This document shows, piece after piece, positions 1 through 8,575 of a DNA stretch of 35,096 nt. A program made the position numbers and the translations under genes. The DNA comes from Trueperaceae bacterium (GTDB lineage Bacteria; Deinococcota; Deinococci; Deinococcales; Trueperaceae): positions 334,369 to 369,464 of the forward strand of contig CP070651.1 of the NCBI GenBank assembly GCA_020354625.1, read 5' to 3'. The notes under the pieces are model-generated. The model was not told the origin of the DNA. It worked only from the letters and a program-made list of their open reading frames with translations, and searched no databases. How positions within the stretch are numbered: the stretch's first letter is position 1; every line of letters begins with the position of its first letter.

Positions 1-1158
1 TCGGCCCGTGCGGAAACCATAGTGGAGTTCTGGCACGCTCAAGATGGAACCCAAGATCTGATCCAGACGTTCGCCGACGAGTTCAATACTTCCCAGAGCA
101 CCTACCGAGTCATCCCCAGCTACGTCGGCAACTACCAAGAGGCTGCCATCAAACTCATCGCTGCCGTCAATAGTGGACGCGCCCCCGTACTGTTCGATGC
201 GGAGCTGACGATCTTCCCACGACTCATCGAAGAAAGCACGGTAATCCACTTCGACGCCCTCACCAAGGAGCTGCCAAAACCCTTCATCGACGATATCTAT
301 CCCGCCCTATGGCAATACGGCCTGGTAGGCGGACAGCGTTTCGGCCTACCCTGGAACATGTCGATGCCAGTCCTCTACTACAACGCCACCGCCCTCGAAC
401 AACGAAGCGTAAGTGTCCCCTCAACTTGGCAGGAGTTCGAGGAAGCGGCCGCGCGTCTGACCACGCGCAACACCCGTGGATATCTCGATTCCGCCTACTC
501 ACTGACCTTCGAAGCGATGGTCACTACCCGAGGCGGCACCATCGTTACCGAGGAAAACCTGCCCGATTTTGACAGCCCCGAGGCTATCGACGCTCTCAGA
601 ATGCTACAGCGCCTGGCCGAGAAGCGACAGCTCATCGCCCGGAGCCTCTCCGAATTCGACCAGTCGCTAGTCGACTTCGCCCGCAGCAAAGTCATGATGG
701 CGATCGCCAGCCAAGCCGTCTTCCCGCAAGGCGAGAGGTTTGCCGTCGCGTTCGAGATCGGCACGGCTCCACTTCCGGTCGGATCGAGCCGCGCCGTCCC
801 CCTCACGGGTGCCCAGTTGGTTATCGTTCGCGAGGCAAGTGAGGCCGAGCAACGCGGTGCCTTCGCCTTCTGGCGATTTTTGATGAGCGTCGACAACATC
901 GAGCGGTGGGTGCAGGCGTCACTTTTCCTACCGGTACGCCGTTCGGCTGCGGACAGGCTCCTAAATTGGTACCAGGCAGCACCAAACCGTTTAGCCGCCT
1001 TCAGCCAGCTCGAACACGCCGTACCGCGCCCTAAGCTGAGTGCCTACACCCTCTGGCAGATCTCGCTGCAAGAAGCCATCGAGCGCGTCACCAAAGGGAA
1101 TCTTTCCCCCGAAGAAGCACTCGCGGAGGCTCAGGCTGCAGCTCTTGAGAGCAGATGA
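1..1158 (+). CDS. ABC transporter extracellular substrate-binding protein (5' truncated)
   Basis: The reading frame is open from the first base, so the start and most of the signal peptide lie outside the window. The first residues (SARAETIVEFWHAQDGT) look like the end of a signal peptide with an Ala-x-Ala cleavage site followed by mature protein. The opening VEFWHAQDG, then a helix ending in ADEFN, and the later GLPWNMSMPVLYYN segment are typical of the UgpB/MalE-like family (solute-binding protein family 1) that binds sugars or glycerol-3-phosphate esters outside the membrane. At least 385 residues are present, close to family length. No permease gene follows, since the next gene is convergent only 4 bp away, so any transporter partners must lie upstream. 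The exact ligand cannot be read from the sequence. Confidence 0.88.
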   Translation, partial: SARAETIVEFWHAQDGTQDLIQTFADEFNTSQSTYRVIPSYVGNYQEAAIKLIAAVNSGRAPVLFDAELTIFPRLIEESTVIHFDALTKELPKPFIDDIYPALWQYGLVGGQRFGLPWNMSMPVLYYNATALEQRSVSVPSTWQEFEEAAARLTTRNTRGYLDSAYSLTFEAMVTTRGGTIVTEENLPDFDSPEAIDALRMLQRLAEKRQLIARSLSEFDQSLVDFARSKVMMAIASQAVFPQGERFAVAFEIGTAPLPVGSSRAVPLTGAQLVIVREASEAEQRGAFAFWRFLMSVDNIERWVQASLFLPVRRSAADRLLNWYQAAPNRLAAFSQLEHAVPRPKLSAYTLWQISLQEAIERVTKGNLSPEEALAEAQAAALESR

Positions 1159-1162
1159 CCGC

Positions 1163-2749
1163 TCAGTAACCTACCGCTTGACCATCTTTGCGGTGATCGG
1201 AACCGGCCACATAGCCATCAGGAGTTTTCAAGATAAGCTGCGCGCCTCCAAACGAGAAGCTCTCTTCGGGTGCTGTTAGTTGGATCTGATGACCGCGCGC
1301 GGTGAGCTCATCGAGCACATCCGAAGCAAATCCCGGCTCCATAGCCACCTTCTTCCCCTCCAAAACACGCCAGCGCGGCGCATCGCTGGCCGTCTGGGGG
1401 TTCTGGTTATAACAACGCAAGCGCACGACCATCTGCACATGCCCCTGCGGCTGCATCGGACCACCCATCACACCGAAACTCATCAGCGGTCTCCCGGAAC
1501 TGGTCAAGAATCCCGGAATGATGGTGTGGAATGGGCGCTTCCGACCTGCCACGCGGTTGGGATGCCCCGGCTCCAAGGTAAAGCCCGCACCTCGATTCTG
1601 CAGGCTAATCCCTGTGTCCGGCACCACGATACCCGAGCCGAAACCAGCATAGTTCGATTGGATAAACGAGACCATCATCCCCGCCTCGTCAGCGGTTGTA
1701 AGATAGACCGTCCCTCCTCTTTGTGGAACACCGTGGCCTGGCGCCTGCGCCCGTTTCATGTCGATAAGGCGTGCTCGTTGTGCCAAATACCCATCTTCGA
1801 GAAGCTGATCGGTTTGGACATCCATGGTGGCCTCGTCCGACACGAAGCGGTACGCATCTACGAAGGCGAGTTTCATCGCCTCGATCTGGAGGTGCAAGCT
1901 ATCAACCGAATCGACGGGGTATGAGGCGAGATCGAAATGACGCAAGATACCCAAGGCGATCAACGCAGCCAAGCCCTGCCCGTTGGGAGGGATCTCGTGA
2001 AGTTCCACCCCGGCAAACGATGCCGAAATCGGATTTACCCAGTCGGGTTGATGGAGTGCGAGATCATCCTCGGTGAGAAGTCCACCTGTAGCCCGGGCGT
2101 GAGAGACGATCTTTTCCGACAGCTCACCACGATAAAAAGCCTCTCCCCTCGTTTGAGCGATATGCTCGAGGGTGTCGGCTTGATCCTCGTAACGAAAGCA
2201 CTCACCGGCCCTGGGGCTACGACCGTCACGCAGAAAGCTCCTCGCAAAGTCAGGGTAATCGGCAAAGGTCTGCTGGGCTATAGCCCAACCCCTCGCCGTG
2301 ATCGGTGACACTTGGAAGCCGCTTCTCGCGTAGCTTACCGCCGGCTCGAACAGTGCCTCGAAAGGGAGTTTGCCAAAACGCTCTGAAAGCGCAACCCAGG
2401 CAGAGACTGCACCGGGTACCGTCACCGTATCCCAGCCACGGTACGGCATCTCCGCTCGACCCGCAAACCGCTCTGGCGTCAGGGCTGAAGGAGACCTGCC
2501 CGAAGCGTTCAGACCGTGCAAGATCTCGCCATCCCAAAGGATGGCGAAGGCATCGCTCCCGATGCCGTTGCTAGTCGGTTCGACAACTGTAAGGGTAATA
2601 GCGGCAGCCAGAGCTGCATCGACTGCATTCCCTCCCTTGAAAAGCATGTGCAACCCCGCTTGTGCAGCAAGAGGTTGCGAAGTGGCCACGAGATTCTTCG
2701 CCATCACAGGCATACGGCGGGAGTGATAGGGGAAGGTATAGCTATCCAC
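1163..2749 (-). CDS. ggt: gamma-glutamyltransferase (YwrD-like)
   Basis: This 528-residue protein belongs to the Ntn-hydrolase gamma-glutamyltranspeptidase family, which cleaves gamma-glutamyl bonds of glutathione and related amides. Visible marks are the N-terminal VATSQPLAAQAGL and GGNAVDAALA segments, SNGIGSD near residue 60, and RGGTVYLTTAD, whose Thr347 should be the self-cleaving nucleophile that starts the small subunit. The motif is GGT rather than the common DTTH, as in YwrD-type members. I chose the GTG at 2749 because GAGAGG lies five bases before it and because the resulting N-terminus fits the family; a GTG two codons upstream is possible. No clear signal peptide is seen, so the protein may be cytoplasmic. 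It converges on the preceding binding-protein gene. Confidence 0.9.
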   Translation of the reverse strand: MDSYTFPYHSRRMPVMAKNLVATSQPLAAQAGLHMLFKGGNAVDAALAAAITLTVVEPTSNGIGSDAFAILWDGEILHGLNASGRSPSALTPERFAGRAEMPYRGWDTVTVPGAVSAWVALSERFGKLPFEALFEPAVSYARSGFQVSPITARGWAIAQQTFADYPDFARSFLRDGRSPRAGECFRYEDQADTLEHIAQTRGEAFYRGELSEKIVSHARATGGLLTEDDLALHQPDWVNPISASFAGVELHEIPPNGQGLAALIALGILRHFDLASYPVDSVDSLHLQIEAMKLAFVDAYRFVSDEATMDVQTDQLLEDGYLAQRARLIDMKRAQAPGHGVPQRGGTVYLTTADEAGMMVSFIQSNYAGFGSGIVVPDTGISLQNRGAGFTLEPGHPNRVAGRKRPFHTIIPGFLTSSGRPLMSFGVMGGPMQPQGHVQMVVRLRCYNQNPQTASDAPRWRVLEGKKVAMEPGFASDVLDELTARGHQIQLTAPEESFSFGGAQLILKTPDGYVAGSDHRKDGQAVGY

Positions 2750-2980
2750 AAACACCTCTCAGCGAAATGCAACCAGACCGAACAGGCCCGCCGCCGAAAC
2801 CGAAAATGCCGACCTTTGCAAAAGACCAAAACAGCTCGAGTAGAATCGTCATTGCACGTATTTCACTCCGCTTTCTTGCCTAAGGAACGCTGCGATCCCC
2901 CCCCATTCACAACCTCAGCGAGGTGCGTCGTTTCCCTGGTGGCAACCTCGTCGCAAACGGGAACCGTCCGAAGACTCCCG

Positions 2981-3469
2981 CTACCTTGCCGTTTGTGAGC
3001 TCCCTCCTCGGTCCAAAACTTGCTTTGACGTCACTGCCGAGCGGGCAAAACGCGACACCAAGAAGAACCCGAAAAGATAGTAACCCATCAGCAGACCGAC
3101 GAGGATCAGCATATAGATGTCCCTAGACTTGATGAGCAGAGCGAAGACCAAATACCACACCGGGGTAGAAAAGAGCACCGCCGCAAGGATCGTTGACGCC
3201 ATCGCCGACCCCTTCCCACCCACTCCCCGCTTCGCCCGACTAAAGATGAGGACCAGGGGCAGCTGAAAGAGTGAGAGGAACACAAGCACCTGGGATAGTG
3301 AGTCGTTCGGACGACCCTCGGGGCCGAATAGGGCCATGACAAGGCCGGTCATCGCCGCCACCACCACTTGCCCGAGAAATGTGACGGCAAATACGAAGCG
3401 CAGAAAAAAAGTCGCTTGATTACGACTTGGAGAAGGATCTCTTATAAATTGACGAAGGGTTGCCAGCAC
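2981..3469 (-). CDS. hypothetical four-helix membrane protein
   Basis: This is a 162-residue protein of unknown function. About four hydrophobic segments are visible, roughly residues 22-48, 60-78, 90-112 and 117-140, with short charged loops (RAKRGVGGKG, IKSRD) and a hydrophilic tail. The size and topology resemble small uncharacterised inner-membrane proteins, but no family motif is recognisable. The start is a GTG with no convincing SD. The gene lies in the same direction as the small membrane protein and the MATE exporter upstream of it; gaps of 77 and 95 bp leave it open whether they form one operon. The 225 bp between it and the gamma-glutamyltransferase start show no further gene. Confidence 0.65.
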   Translation of the reverse strand: MLATLRQFIRDPSPSRNQATFFLRFVFAVTFLGQVVVAAMTGLVMALFGPEGRPNDSLSQVLVFLSLFQLPLVLIFSRAKRGVGGKGSAMASTILAAVLFSTPVWYLVFALLIKSRDIYMLILVGLLMGYYLFGFFLVSRFARSAVTSKQVLDRGGSSQTAR

Positions 3470-3546
3470 TCATATCTCATTTCTTGACCGCTCTTCGCAA
3501 CTCAACGTATCCGTAGGCAGGAGCGCCATACCGACCGCATACCGGG

Positions 3547-3672
3547 CTAGCTTTCAGGCTCCTCGGAGTTGTCGGCAAACCATTTACCGACGAGCACACA
3601 CGCACCGGCCGAAACCGTCAGGCCGAACAACACCAATACACTGTACAGCACAATATCCAAAAAGATGTCCAC
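3547..3672 (-). CDS. small single-helix membrane protein (41 aa)
   Basis: This short gene starts at a GTG preceded by an almost perfect SD (AAGGAGG, six bases away), which decides the start against a longer ORF reading back to 3762. The product begins VDIFLDIVLY, has one transmembrane segment of about 24 residues with several small residues (GLTVSAGAC), and ends in an acidic tail, DNSEEPES. A TACAAT -10-like box lies about 27 bp upstream (3699-3704), so the gene may have its own promoter downstream of the MATE gene. The topology fits a small membrane subunit or regulator, but no family is recognised. It is easily missed by annotation because it is only 41 codons long. Confidence 0.6.
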   Translation of the reverse strand: MDIFLDIVLYSVLVLFGLTVSAGACVLVGKWFADNSEEPES

Positions 3673-3698
3673 GCGATTCCTCCTTCCACAAGCATCCC

Positions 3699-3704
3699 AT
3701 TGTA
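3699..3704 (-). promoter_or_regulatory. possible -10 box for the 41-aa membrane protein
   Basis: TACAAT on the minus strand lies 26 bases before the GTG start, leaving room for the AAGGAGG ribosome-binding site. No good -35 is seen 17 bases upstream, so this is tentative. Confidence 0.3.
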
Positions 3705-3767
3705 CCCCACAGGCGAAACTCAGCGTCTGGGCTCTACCAACGGTCACAGAAGCCAGATCCACCTACG

Positions 3768-5126
3768 CTACGAGGGTATCAAGCCAAAGAGTCGACCTCG
3801 TTCCCGGCGAAACCTCTCGAGCAGAAAGATCGCCGCCACCGTTAGTCCGACCACCAGCCCGAACCATAACCCCGGACCACCCAGCTTCAGACCGAAAGCG
3901 AGCCCGATACTCGTGGGCAAACCTAACAACCAGTACGCGACCAAGGTAAGCAGCATCGGCACTCGGGTATCTTTGAGACCCCTCAGGGCACCGATCGCGC
4001 TGACCTGAATACCGTCTACGATTTGAAACATCGCTGCAATCCCGAGAAAGGTGCGCGCCAGCTGTCGGACTTCCGTCGTTTCAGGCGTTGGCGCACCGAG
4101 GTAAAGAGAGATCACCAAATCTGGGGCCAACCAATAGAGTAGGGACGGGAAACACATCACAGCCACACTGAGTCCCACACCGATGGTTCCGACCCGGGTA
4201 ACCCCGACAGGATCCCTGCGCCCAACCGCTTGTCCCACCCGCACCGATGTCGCGATCGCGAGGCCGGTTGGAACCATGAAAGTGATCGAAGCAGTCTGAA
4301 TAGCGATCTGATGGGCAGCCAGGGCCGTCGCACCGAAAAGACCCATCAACAGAGCGGTAATCGAGAAGAGGCTCGATTCAAAACCGAGGGTCAGGCCGAT
4401 TGGGATACCGACCTTGAGGAGGTTCCTCATCATCCCAAAGTCCGGTCTGCCCAGATTTCGAAAGATCCCATAGTCTCGATGTCTTACGCCGATGTAAGGA
4501 ACGAGCACCAACAGCATGAAGGCGTAGACCAACACGGTACTGTAGGCTGTCCCATTCAGACCGAGTTCTGGCAACCCCCAGTTACCAAACATCAGCGCAT
4601 GGTTGGCGAGCACCTTAAGCAGAACCGCCAGAAGCGTAACAACCATTATCGGCCTTGTATCGCCGATCCCCTCCAAAAAGCTGCGCTGGGAGGTGAAAAG
4701 CAAGGCGGGCAATAGCCCGAACGAGATCACGCGGAGGTAAGAGGAGCTCAACGTCACCGTTTCCGGCTGCTGACCGATCAAAAGGAGTAGGGGGGCGCTG
4801 TTATAGAGCAGTAAAAACCCCGGTACAAAAAGGAGAACTGCCAACCAAAACCCCTGCCTAGCCGCACGTCCGGACTCGTTTCGATCACCCGACCCGTAGG
4901 CCTGAGAGACGAACGGCCCTACCGCAAAGAGTACTGCTGTGGTGAGAATGAGAATAAGCATAAAGACAACGCTACCCAGCGCAATCCCTGCTAGTGCATC
5001 GCTACCGAGTCTACCCACCATCAACGTGTCGATGAAGGTCAACCCCTTCTCAGCAAACTGTGCGAGGATAATCGGACCCGCAAGCAACAGCAAGCTCCCA
5101 AGCTCTTTCCGGAAAGCGGCCAGCAT
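3768..5126 (-). CDS. MATE family multidrug/cation efflux protein
   Basis: This 452-residue integral membrane protein has about twelve hydrophobic segments in two homologous halves, the layout of MATE exporters, which expel drugs or other organic cations in exchange for Na+ or H+. Typical features are LAGPIILAQFAEKGLTFIDTLMVGRLG at the start (broken here only for reading), GPFVSQAYGSGD in the first half, and VRVGQAVGRRD at the matching point of the second half; RGLKDTRVPM is also characteristic of the NorM branch. Length matches the family. The start is an ATG with no SD, but a TAAAGT box ends eight bases before it, fitting a leaderless mRNA. It is divergent from the molybdopterin oxidoreductase, with about 100 bp between. 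The substrate cannot be predicted. Confidence 0.93.
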   Translation of the reverse strand: MLAAFRKELGSLLLLAGPIILAQFAEKGLTFIDTLMVGRLGSDALAGIALGSVVFMLILILTTAVLFAVGPFVSQAYGSGDRNESGRAARQGFWLAVLLFVPGFLLLYNSAPLLLLIGQQPETVTLSSSYLRVISFGLLPALLFTSQRSFLEGIGDTRPIMVVTLLAVLLKVLANHALMFGNWGLPELGLNGTAYSTVLVYAFMLLVLVPYIGVRHRDYGIFRNLGRPDFGMMRNLLKVGIPIGLTLGFESSLFSITALLMGLFGATALAAHQIAIQTASITFMVPTGLAIATSVRVGQAVGRRDPVGVTRVGTIGVGLSVAVMCFPSLLYWLAPDLVISLYLGAPTPETTEVRQLARTFLGIAAMFQIVDGIQVSAIGALRGLKDTRVPMLLTLVAYWLLGLPTSIGLAFGLKLGGPGLWFGLVVGLTVAAIFLLERFRRERGRLFGLIPS

Positions 5127-5134
5127 ACGGGATC

Positions 5135-5140
5135 ACTTTA
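5135..5140 (-). promoter_or_regulatory. leaderless-type -10 box before the MATE gene
   Basis: TAAAGT on the minus strand is followed by eight bases and then the ATG of the MATE gene. No SD is present, so transcription probably starts at or next to the start codon. Confidence 0.4.
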
Positions 5141-5229
5141 CTTCAGATCCGCCTGCAAGGACCGATCGGGGGAGCACGATCGACTTACGTATGATTGGAT
5201 CACACTTTTGCGACGTGCTAGCTTTAGGA

Positions 5230-7248
5230 ATGGTCAAGCTCGCTTCCGTCTGCTCCCTCGACTGCCCTGATACCTGTGCCCTGCGACTCACAGTAGAAAA
5301 GGGGATCGTTACCAAACTCGAGGGGGATCCAGAGCATCCTTTTACGAAGGGGTTTGCTTGCGTCAAGACCTACCGCTACCCCGAACGCCAGAACCACCCT
5401 GACAGGCTCCTCTCACCGCTAAAACGCGTAGGACCCAAGGGCGAGGGGCGCTTCGAAGAAGTGACATGGGACGAGGCGCTCGATGCGATCGCTGCACGCT
5501 TGGGTCGAGTCGTAGAAGAATTCGGTGGCGAGGCGCTCCTACCCTATAGTTACGCCGGCACCATGGGGCTTGTAGAGCGCGATCATCCGCTCGCCTTCTT
5601 TCGGGCGCTCGGAGCTAGCGAGCTCGATTGGACGATTTGCGACGCGACCAGCGAAGCGGGTTGGACAGCCAATTACGGACCCGGCAAGATGGGAACCGAT
5701 CCCGATGATGTGACGCACGCGAAGTTCATCATTCTTTGGGGCGTAAACAGCCTGCGCAGCAACGTGCACCTCACGCCCTTCCTCAAAAACGCTCGCCACC
5801 GTGGTGCCTTCATCCTCCACATCGATCCGTATCGGAACGAAACCAGCCGCTTCGCCGACGAACACTGGCAGGTGAGGGTGGGCACAGATGCCGCGCTGGC
5901 TCTCGCCATGGGCCATGTCATTCTCAGGGAGGGCCTCGAGGACGGTCCCTATCTCAGAGCCTATGCCAACGACCTCAGCGACTACCGGCGAGCGACCGGT
6001 GAATGGACGCCTGAACGTGCAGCAGAGATCTGTGGTCTCGAGGCCGGCCGCATCGAAGAGATCGCCCGAAGGTTTGCCGAAGCCAGGGCTAGTTTCATCC
6101 GGGTTGGCGACGGCCTCAGCCGGAACGAGGGCGGCGGCAACGCCGTTCGCGCGATCACCCTCCTTCCGGCGCTGACCGGAGCCTGGCAAGTTCGTGGTGG
6201 AGGCGCACTCCTCTCAACGGGTGGGGCGTTCAGGTTGAACCGGCGACGCTATAGCGGAAAGCACTTGATACGACCAGGTGTTCGGCACCTCAACCAGAAC
6301 AGACTCGCCAGCATCCTTGAAATGCGCCAACACCCGATCAAGGCTCTGATCGTCTTCAACTCCAATCCAGCGGTGGTAGCGCCAGACTCGAGCCGGGTCC
6401 GCACCGGTCTCGCACGAGACGATCTCTTTACGGTCGTGCTGGAGCATTTTCAGACCGATACTGCCGACTTTGCTGACTACCTGCTCCCAGCAACCACCTT
6501 TTTGGAACACCCCGACATCTACACCGCTTACGGTCATCATTACGTGCAATGGGCGGAGCCGGTGGTCCCACCTCGTGGCCAAGCCAAACCCAACTCGTGG
6601 ATCTTCCGCGAACTCGCCAAACGCCTCGGCCTTACCGATGAAACGCTGTTCTGGTCGGCGGAGGAGGTGGCACGCGACCTCCTCGACAGCGAACACCCCT
6701 TCCTAAAAAACATTACCTTCGAAAAGCTCCGTGCGCAACGGAGCCTCAGACTACGCTTGCCCGCCACCTTCAGACCGTACGCCGACGGGAGCCACTACCG
6801 CAACAAGAAGATCCGCTTCTCCCCCGCCCCCCGGCAGCTGACCTTCGAAGAGCAACCCTCCAAAGCCTTCCCCCTACGCCTTATCTCCCCTCCCGGCTCC
6901 CACCTCCTCAACACCACCATGGGCAATATCGAGCCCCTCTTGCAAGCGGCCGGCGGCGAGCCACGAATGCTCATTCACCCCCTCGATGCGACCCGATATA
7001 ACATCCGTGACGGACATCGGCACCGCATCTCAAGCCGCCAGGGGAGCATTGTGCGCCAATTGATCGTCAGCGAAGACGCTCGCGAAGGGGTATTGATCGC
7101 ACTAGGGCAATGGTGGGCGAAACTCTCTCCCGACGGTAATGGGTTGAATACCCTGACCAGCGAGCGCCTGACCGATCTCGGTGGGGGCAGCACCTTCGGC
7201 AACCTCGTGGTCCGCATCGAACCACTCGATGACTGTACACCTCGATAG
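5230..7248 (+). CDS. molybdopterin-dependent oxidoreductase (DMSO reductase superfamily)
   Basis: This 672-residue enzyme belongs to the Mo/W-bis-pyranopterin superfamily. Cys8, Cys12, Cys16 and Cys44 (C-x3-C-x3-C-x27-C) form the N-terminal [4Fe-4S] motif, in SVCSLDCPDTC and GFACVK. The usual domains follow: WDEALDAIAARL near residue 85, the IILWGVNSLRSN segment, NPAVVAPDSSR, a DYLLPATTFLEH stretch, and a C-terminal beta-barrel dinucleotide-binding domain starting near residue 540. There is no twin-arginine signal, so it is probably cytoplasmic. The open frame extends back to 4939 inside the MATE gene; the ATG at 5230 is chosen because the family starts just before the first cysteine. No electron-transfer subunits are adjacent. 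The substrate is unknown; formate or an S/N-oxide are possibilities. Confidence 0.88.
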   Translation: MVKLASVCSLDCPDTCALRLTVEKGIVTKLEGDPEHPFTKGFACVKTYRYPERQNHPDRLLSPLKRVGPKGEGRFEEVTWDEALDAIAARLGRVVEEFGGEALLPYSYAGTMGLVERDHPLAFFRALGASELDWTICDATSEAGWTANYGPGKMGTDPDDVTHAKFIILWGVNSLRSNVHLTPFLKNARHRGAFILHIDPYRNETSRFADEHWQVRVGTDAALALAMGHVILREGLEDGPYLRAYANDLSDYRRATGEWTPERAAEICGLEAGRIEEIARRFAEARASFIRVGDGLSRNEGGGNAVRAITLLPALTGAWQVRGGGALLSTGGAFRLNRRRYSGKHLIRPGVRHLNQNRLASILEMRQHPIKALIVFNSNPAVVAPDSSRVRTGLARDDLFTVVLEHFQTDTADFADYLLPATTFLEHPDIYTAYGHHYVQWAEPVVPPRGQAKPNSWIFRELAKRLGLTDETLFWSAEEVARDLLDSEHPFLKNITFEKLRAQRSLRLRLPATFRPYADGSHYRNKKIRFSPAPRQLTFEEQPSKAFPLRLISPPGSHLLNTTMGNIEPLLQAAGGEPRMLIHPLDATRYNIRDGHRHRISSRQGSIVRQLIVSEDAREGVLIALGQWWAKLSPDGNGLNTLTSERLTDLGGGSTFGNLVVRIEPLDDCTPR

Positions 7249-7279
7249 CACGTAATCACTCGCTGTGTTCCTACTCTGG

Positions 7280-7285
7280 TAATGT
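7280..7285 (+). promoter_or_regulatory. leaderless-type -10 box before the ankyrin-M23 gene
   Basis: TAATGT is followed by six bases and then ATG. No SD is seen, which suggests a leaderless transcript separate from the molybdopterin oxidoreductase 43 bp upstream. Confidence 0.4.
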
Positions 7286-7291
7286 TGAGTC

Positions 7292-8407
7292 ATGCGCGGA
7301 ATCATCGCCCTTCTTACGGTACTGATCCTGACACTAGGCATAGTGGTCGTGCTCTGGCAGATCGGCACGATCCAACTACCCTTTGCCTCTGCACCAGTCG
7401 AGCCCGAACCGGCTATACCGAGCCTCTTCGATGTGGTCCAGACGAACGACCTTGCGTTCATCAAGCAAGCGTTACAGGGTGGCGCAGACGTAAACGCGCG
7501 CAATGCTTTAGGGCAGACGCCGCTCATGATCGCTGCAAGTACACCGAACAGCTCAGAAGTGTTGCTCACCCTGCTTAAAGCCGGCGCCGAGGTCAACACC
7601 CGTACAGAGGAGGGTTGGACGGCACTAACATTCGCTTCCCGGGATACCAACACCCCAGCGATCCCCTTACTCCTGCTCAATGCGGGAGCGGACCCGACGG
7701 TGCCTAACGTCGAAGGTGAGTTGCCTCTAACCTATGCTGCTGAAAATTCCGCTATTCGCAACTCCGGCCTCTACCCACGCCTGGTGGAGCTGTCAGAGCG
7801 ACCGTTTCACAGCGGCTGGCCGAGTGGTTTCGTAGTCCCGGTGGAGGGAGCGACCATCAGCTCGAGGGCGAGTCACCTTCCAGGCTCACCTCGCAGTTAT
7901 CGGAATGGAACCCATGAAGGATTCGATTTCTACAATGGAACCGTCAGCGTACCGATTACCTACGGAACACCGATCCGGGCCGTGGCCTCCGGCACCGTAG
8001 TCCGAGCAGATACGGGTTATGTGGAGATGTCCCCGGAACAGTACCAAGACGTCATCCGATCGGCCACGCAGAGCCTGAGTACACCGCCCGATGTTTTGGA
8101 CCGCCTGCGCGGTAGACAGGTCTGGATCCGCCACCCTGGAGGATTCATCTCGCGCTACGCCCATCTGGCGAGCGTCCAGGAAGGTCTGGTCGAGGGCATA
8201 AGCATCGTACAAGGGCAGGTGATCGGAACAACCGGTAACTCGGGAACGCTCGAAGCGGCTGAGGGCACACAGGAGGATCCTCATCCCCACATCGAGATCT
8301 GGCGGGGCGATACCTACCTCGGTCAGGGGCTCGAGCCCGCGGCTATCTACGAACTGGCTGCCCAGCTCTTTGGGGAGGCGTCGTTACCGCCGTATACCGA
8401 AGAGTAA
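7292..8407 (+). CDS. membrane-anchored ankyrin-repeat / M23 (LytM) metallopeptidase fusion
   Basis: The protein has 371 residues. Residues 4-26 form one hydrophobic helix (signal anchor or uncleaved signal), followed by a short Pro/Glu linker. Residues about 43-150 hold three ankyrin-like repeats, recognisable from GGADVNARNALGQTPLMIAA, KAGAEVNTRTEEGWTAL and NAGADPTVPNVEGELPLTYAA. Residues about 180-350 form an M23 domain: His208 and Asp212 in HEGFD and His333 in HPH are the expected zinc ligands, while His291 (in YAHL) and His331 are the expected catalytic histidines. All are present, so the enzyme should be an active glycyl or peptidoglycan endopeptidase outside the cytoplasmic membrane. 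An insertion of about 30 residues (near 245-275) interrupts the core. The domain pairing is uncommon; ankyrin repeats may bind a partner or inhibitor. Confidence 0.88.
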   Translation: MRGIIALLTVLILTLGIVVVLWQIGTIQLPFASAPVEPEPAIPSLFDVVQTNDLAFIKQALQGGADVNARNALGQTPLMIAASTPNSSEVLLTLLKAGAEVNTRTEEGWTALTFASRDTNTPAIPLLLLNAGADPTVPNVEGELPLTYAAENSAIRNSGLYPRLVELSERPFHSGWPSGFVVPVEGATISSRASHLPGSPRSYRNGTHEGFDFYNGTVSVPITYGTPIRAVASGTVVRADTGYVEMSPEQYQDVIRSATQSLSTPPDVLDRLRGRQVWIRHPGGFISRYAHLASVQEGLVEGISIVQGQVIGTTGNSGTLEAAEGTQEDPHPHIEIWRGDTYLGQGLEPAAIYELAAQLFGEASLPPYTEE

Positions 8408-8486
8408 AGCAGGTATCATCTGGTCATAGACAAAGTCAGTGGGTGAAATACCATCCTGTAGCCCGTTTCTTGGATGATACCTGCTT
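8407..8486. repeat. 80-bp element bounded by a perfect 14-bp inverted repeat
   Basis: AAGCAGGTATCATC at 8407-8420 is matched exactly in inverted form by GATGATACCTGCTT at 8473-8486, with 52 bases between. The left arm overlaps the last base of the ankyrin-M23 stop codon. A short AT-rich run (ACATAATTTT) follows on the plus strand. It could be a large-looped terminator, a protein-binding pair or a MITE-like relic; no target-site duplication is evident. Confidence 0.55.
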
Positions 8487-8517
8487 ACATAATTTTGGCA
8501 ACCGCTTTAATCAGGGA

Positions 8518-8550
8518 GCGGTCTTCGCCGCAACAAGCAGCGAAGACCGC
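8518..8550 (-). terminator. 11-bp hairpin downstream of hsp20
   Basis: GCGGTCTTCGC and GCGAAGACCGC form a perfect 11-bp stem with an 11-base loop, 25 bp after the hsp20 stop. There is no U-run on either strand, so this may be a transcript-end stabiliser or a non-canonical terminator shared by the convergent genes. Confidence 0.4.
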
Positions 8551-8575
8551 CCTATAGACATGATTTTGAACTACG

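Noticed and set aside
4939-5229. 97-codon N-terminal extension of the molybdopterin oxidoreductase
   Set aside because: It runs inside the MATE gene in antisense, is low-complexity Ser/Pro-rich, and precedes the Fe-S motif where family members normally start.
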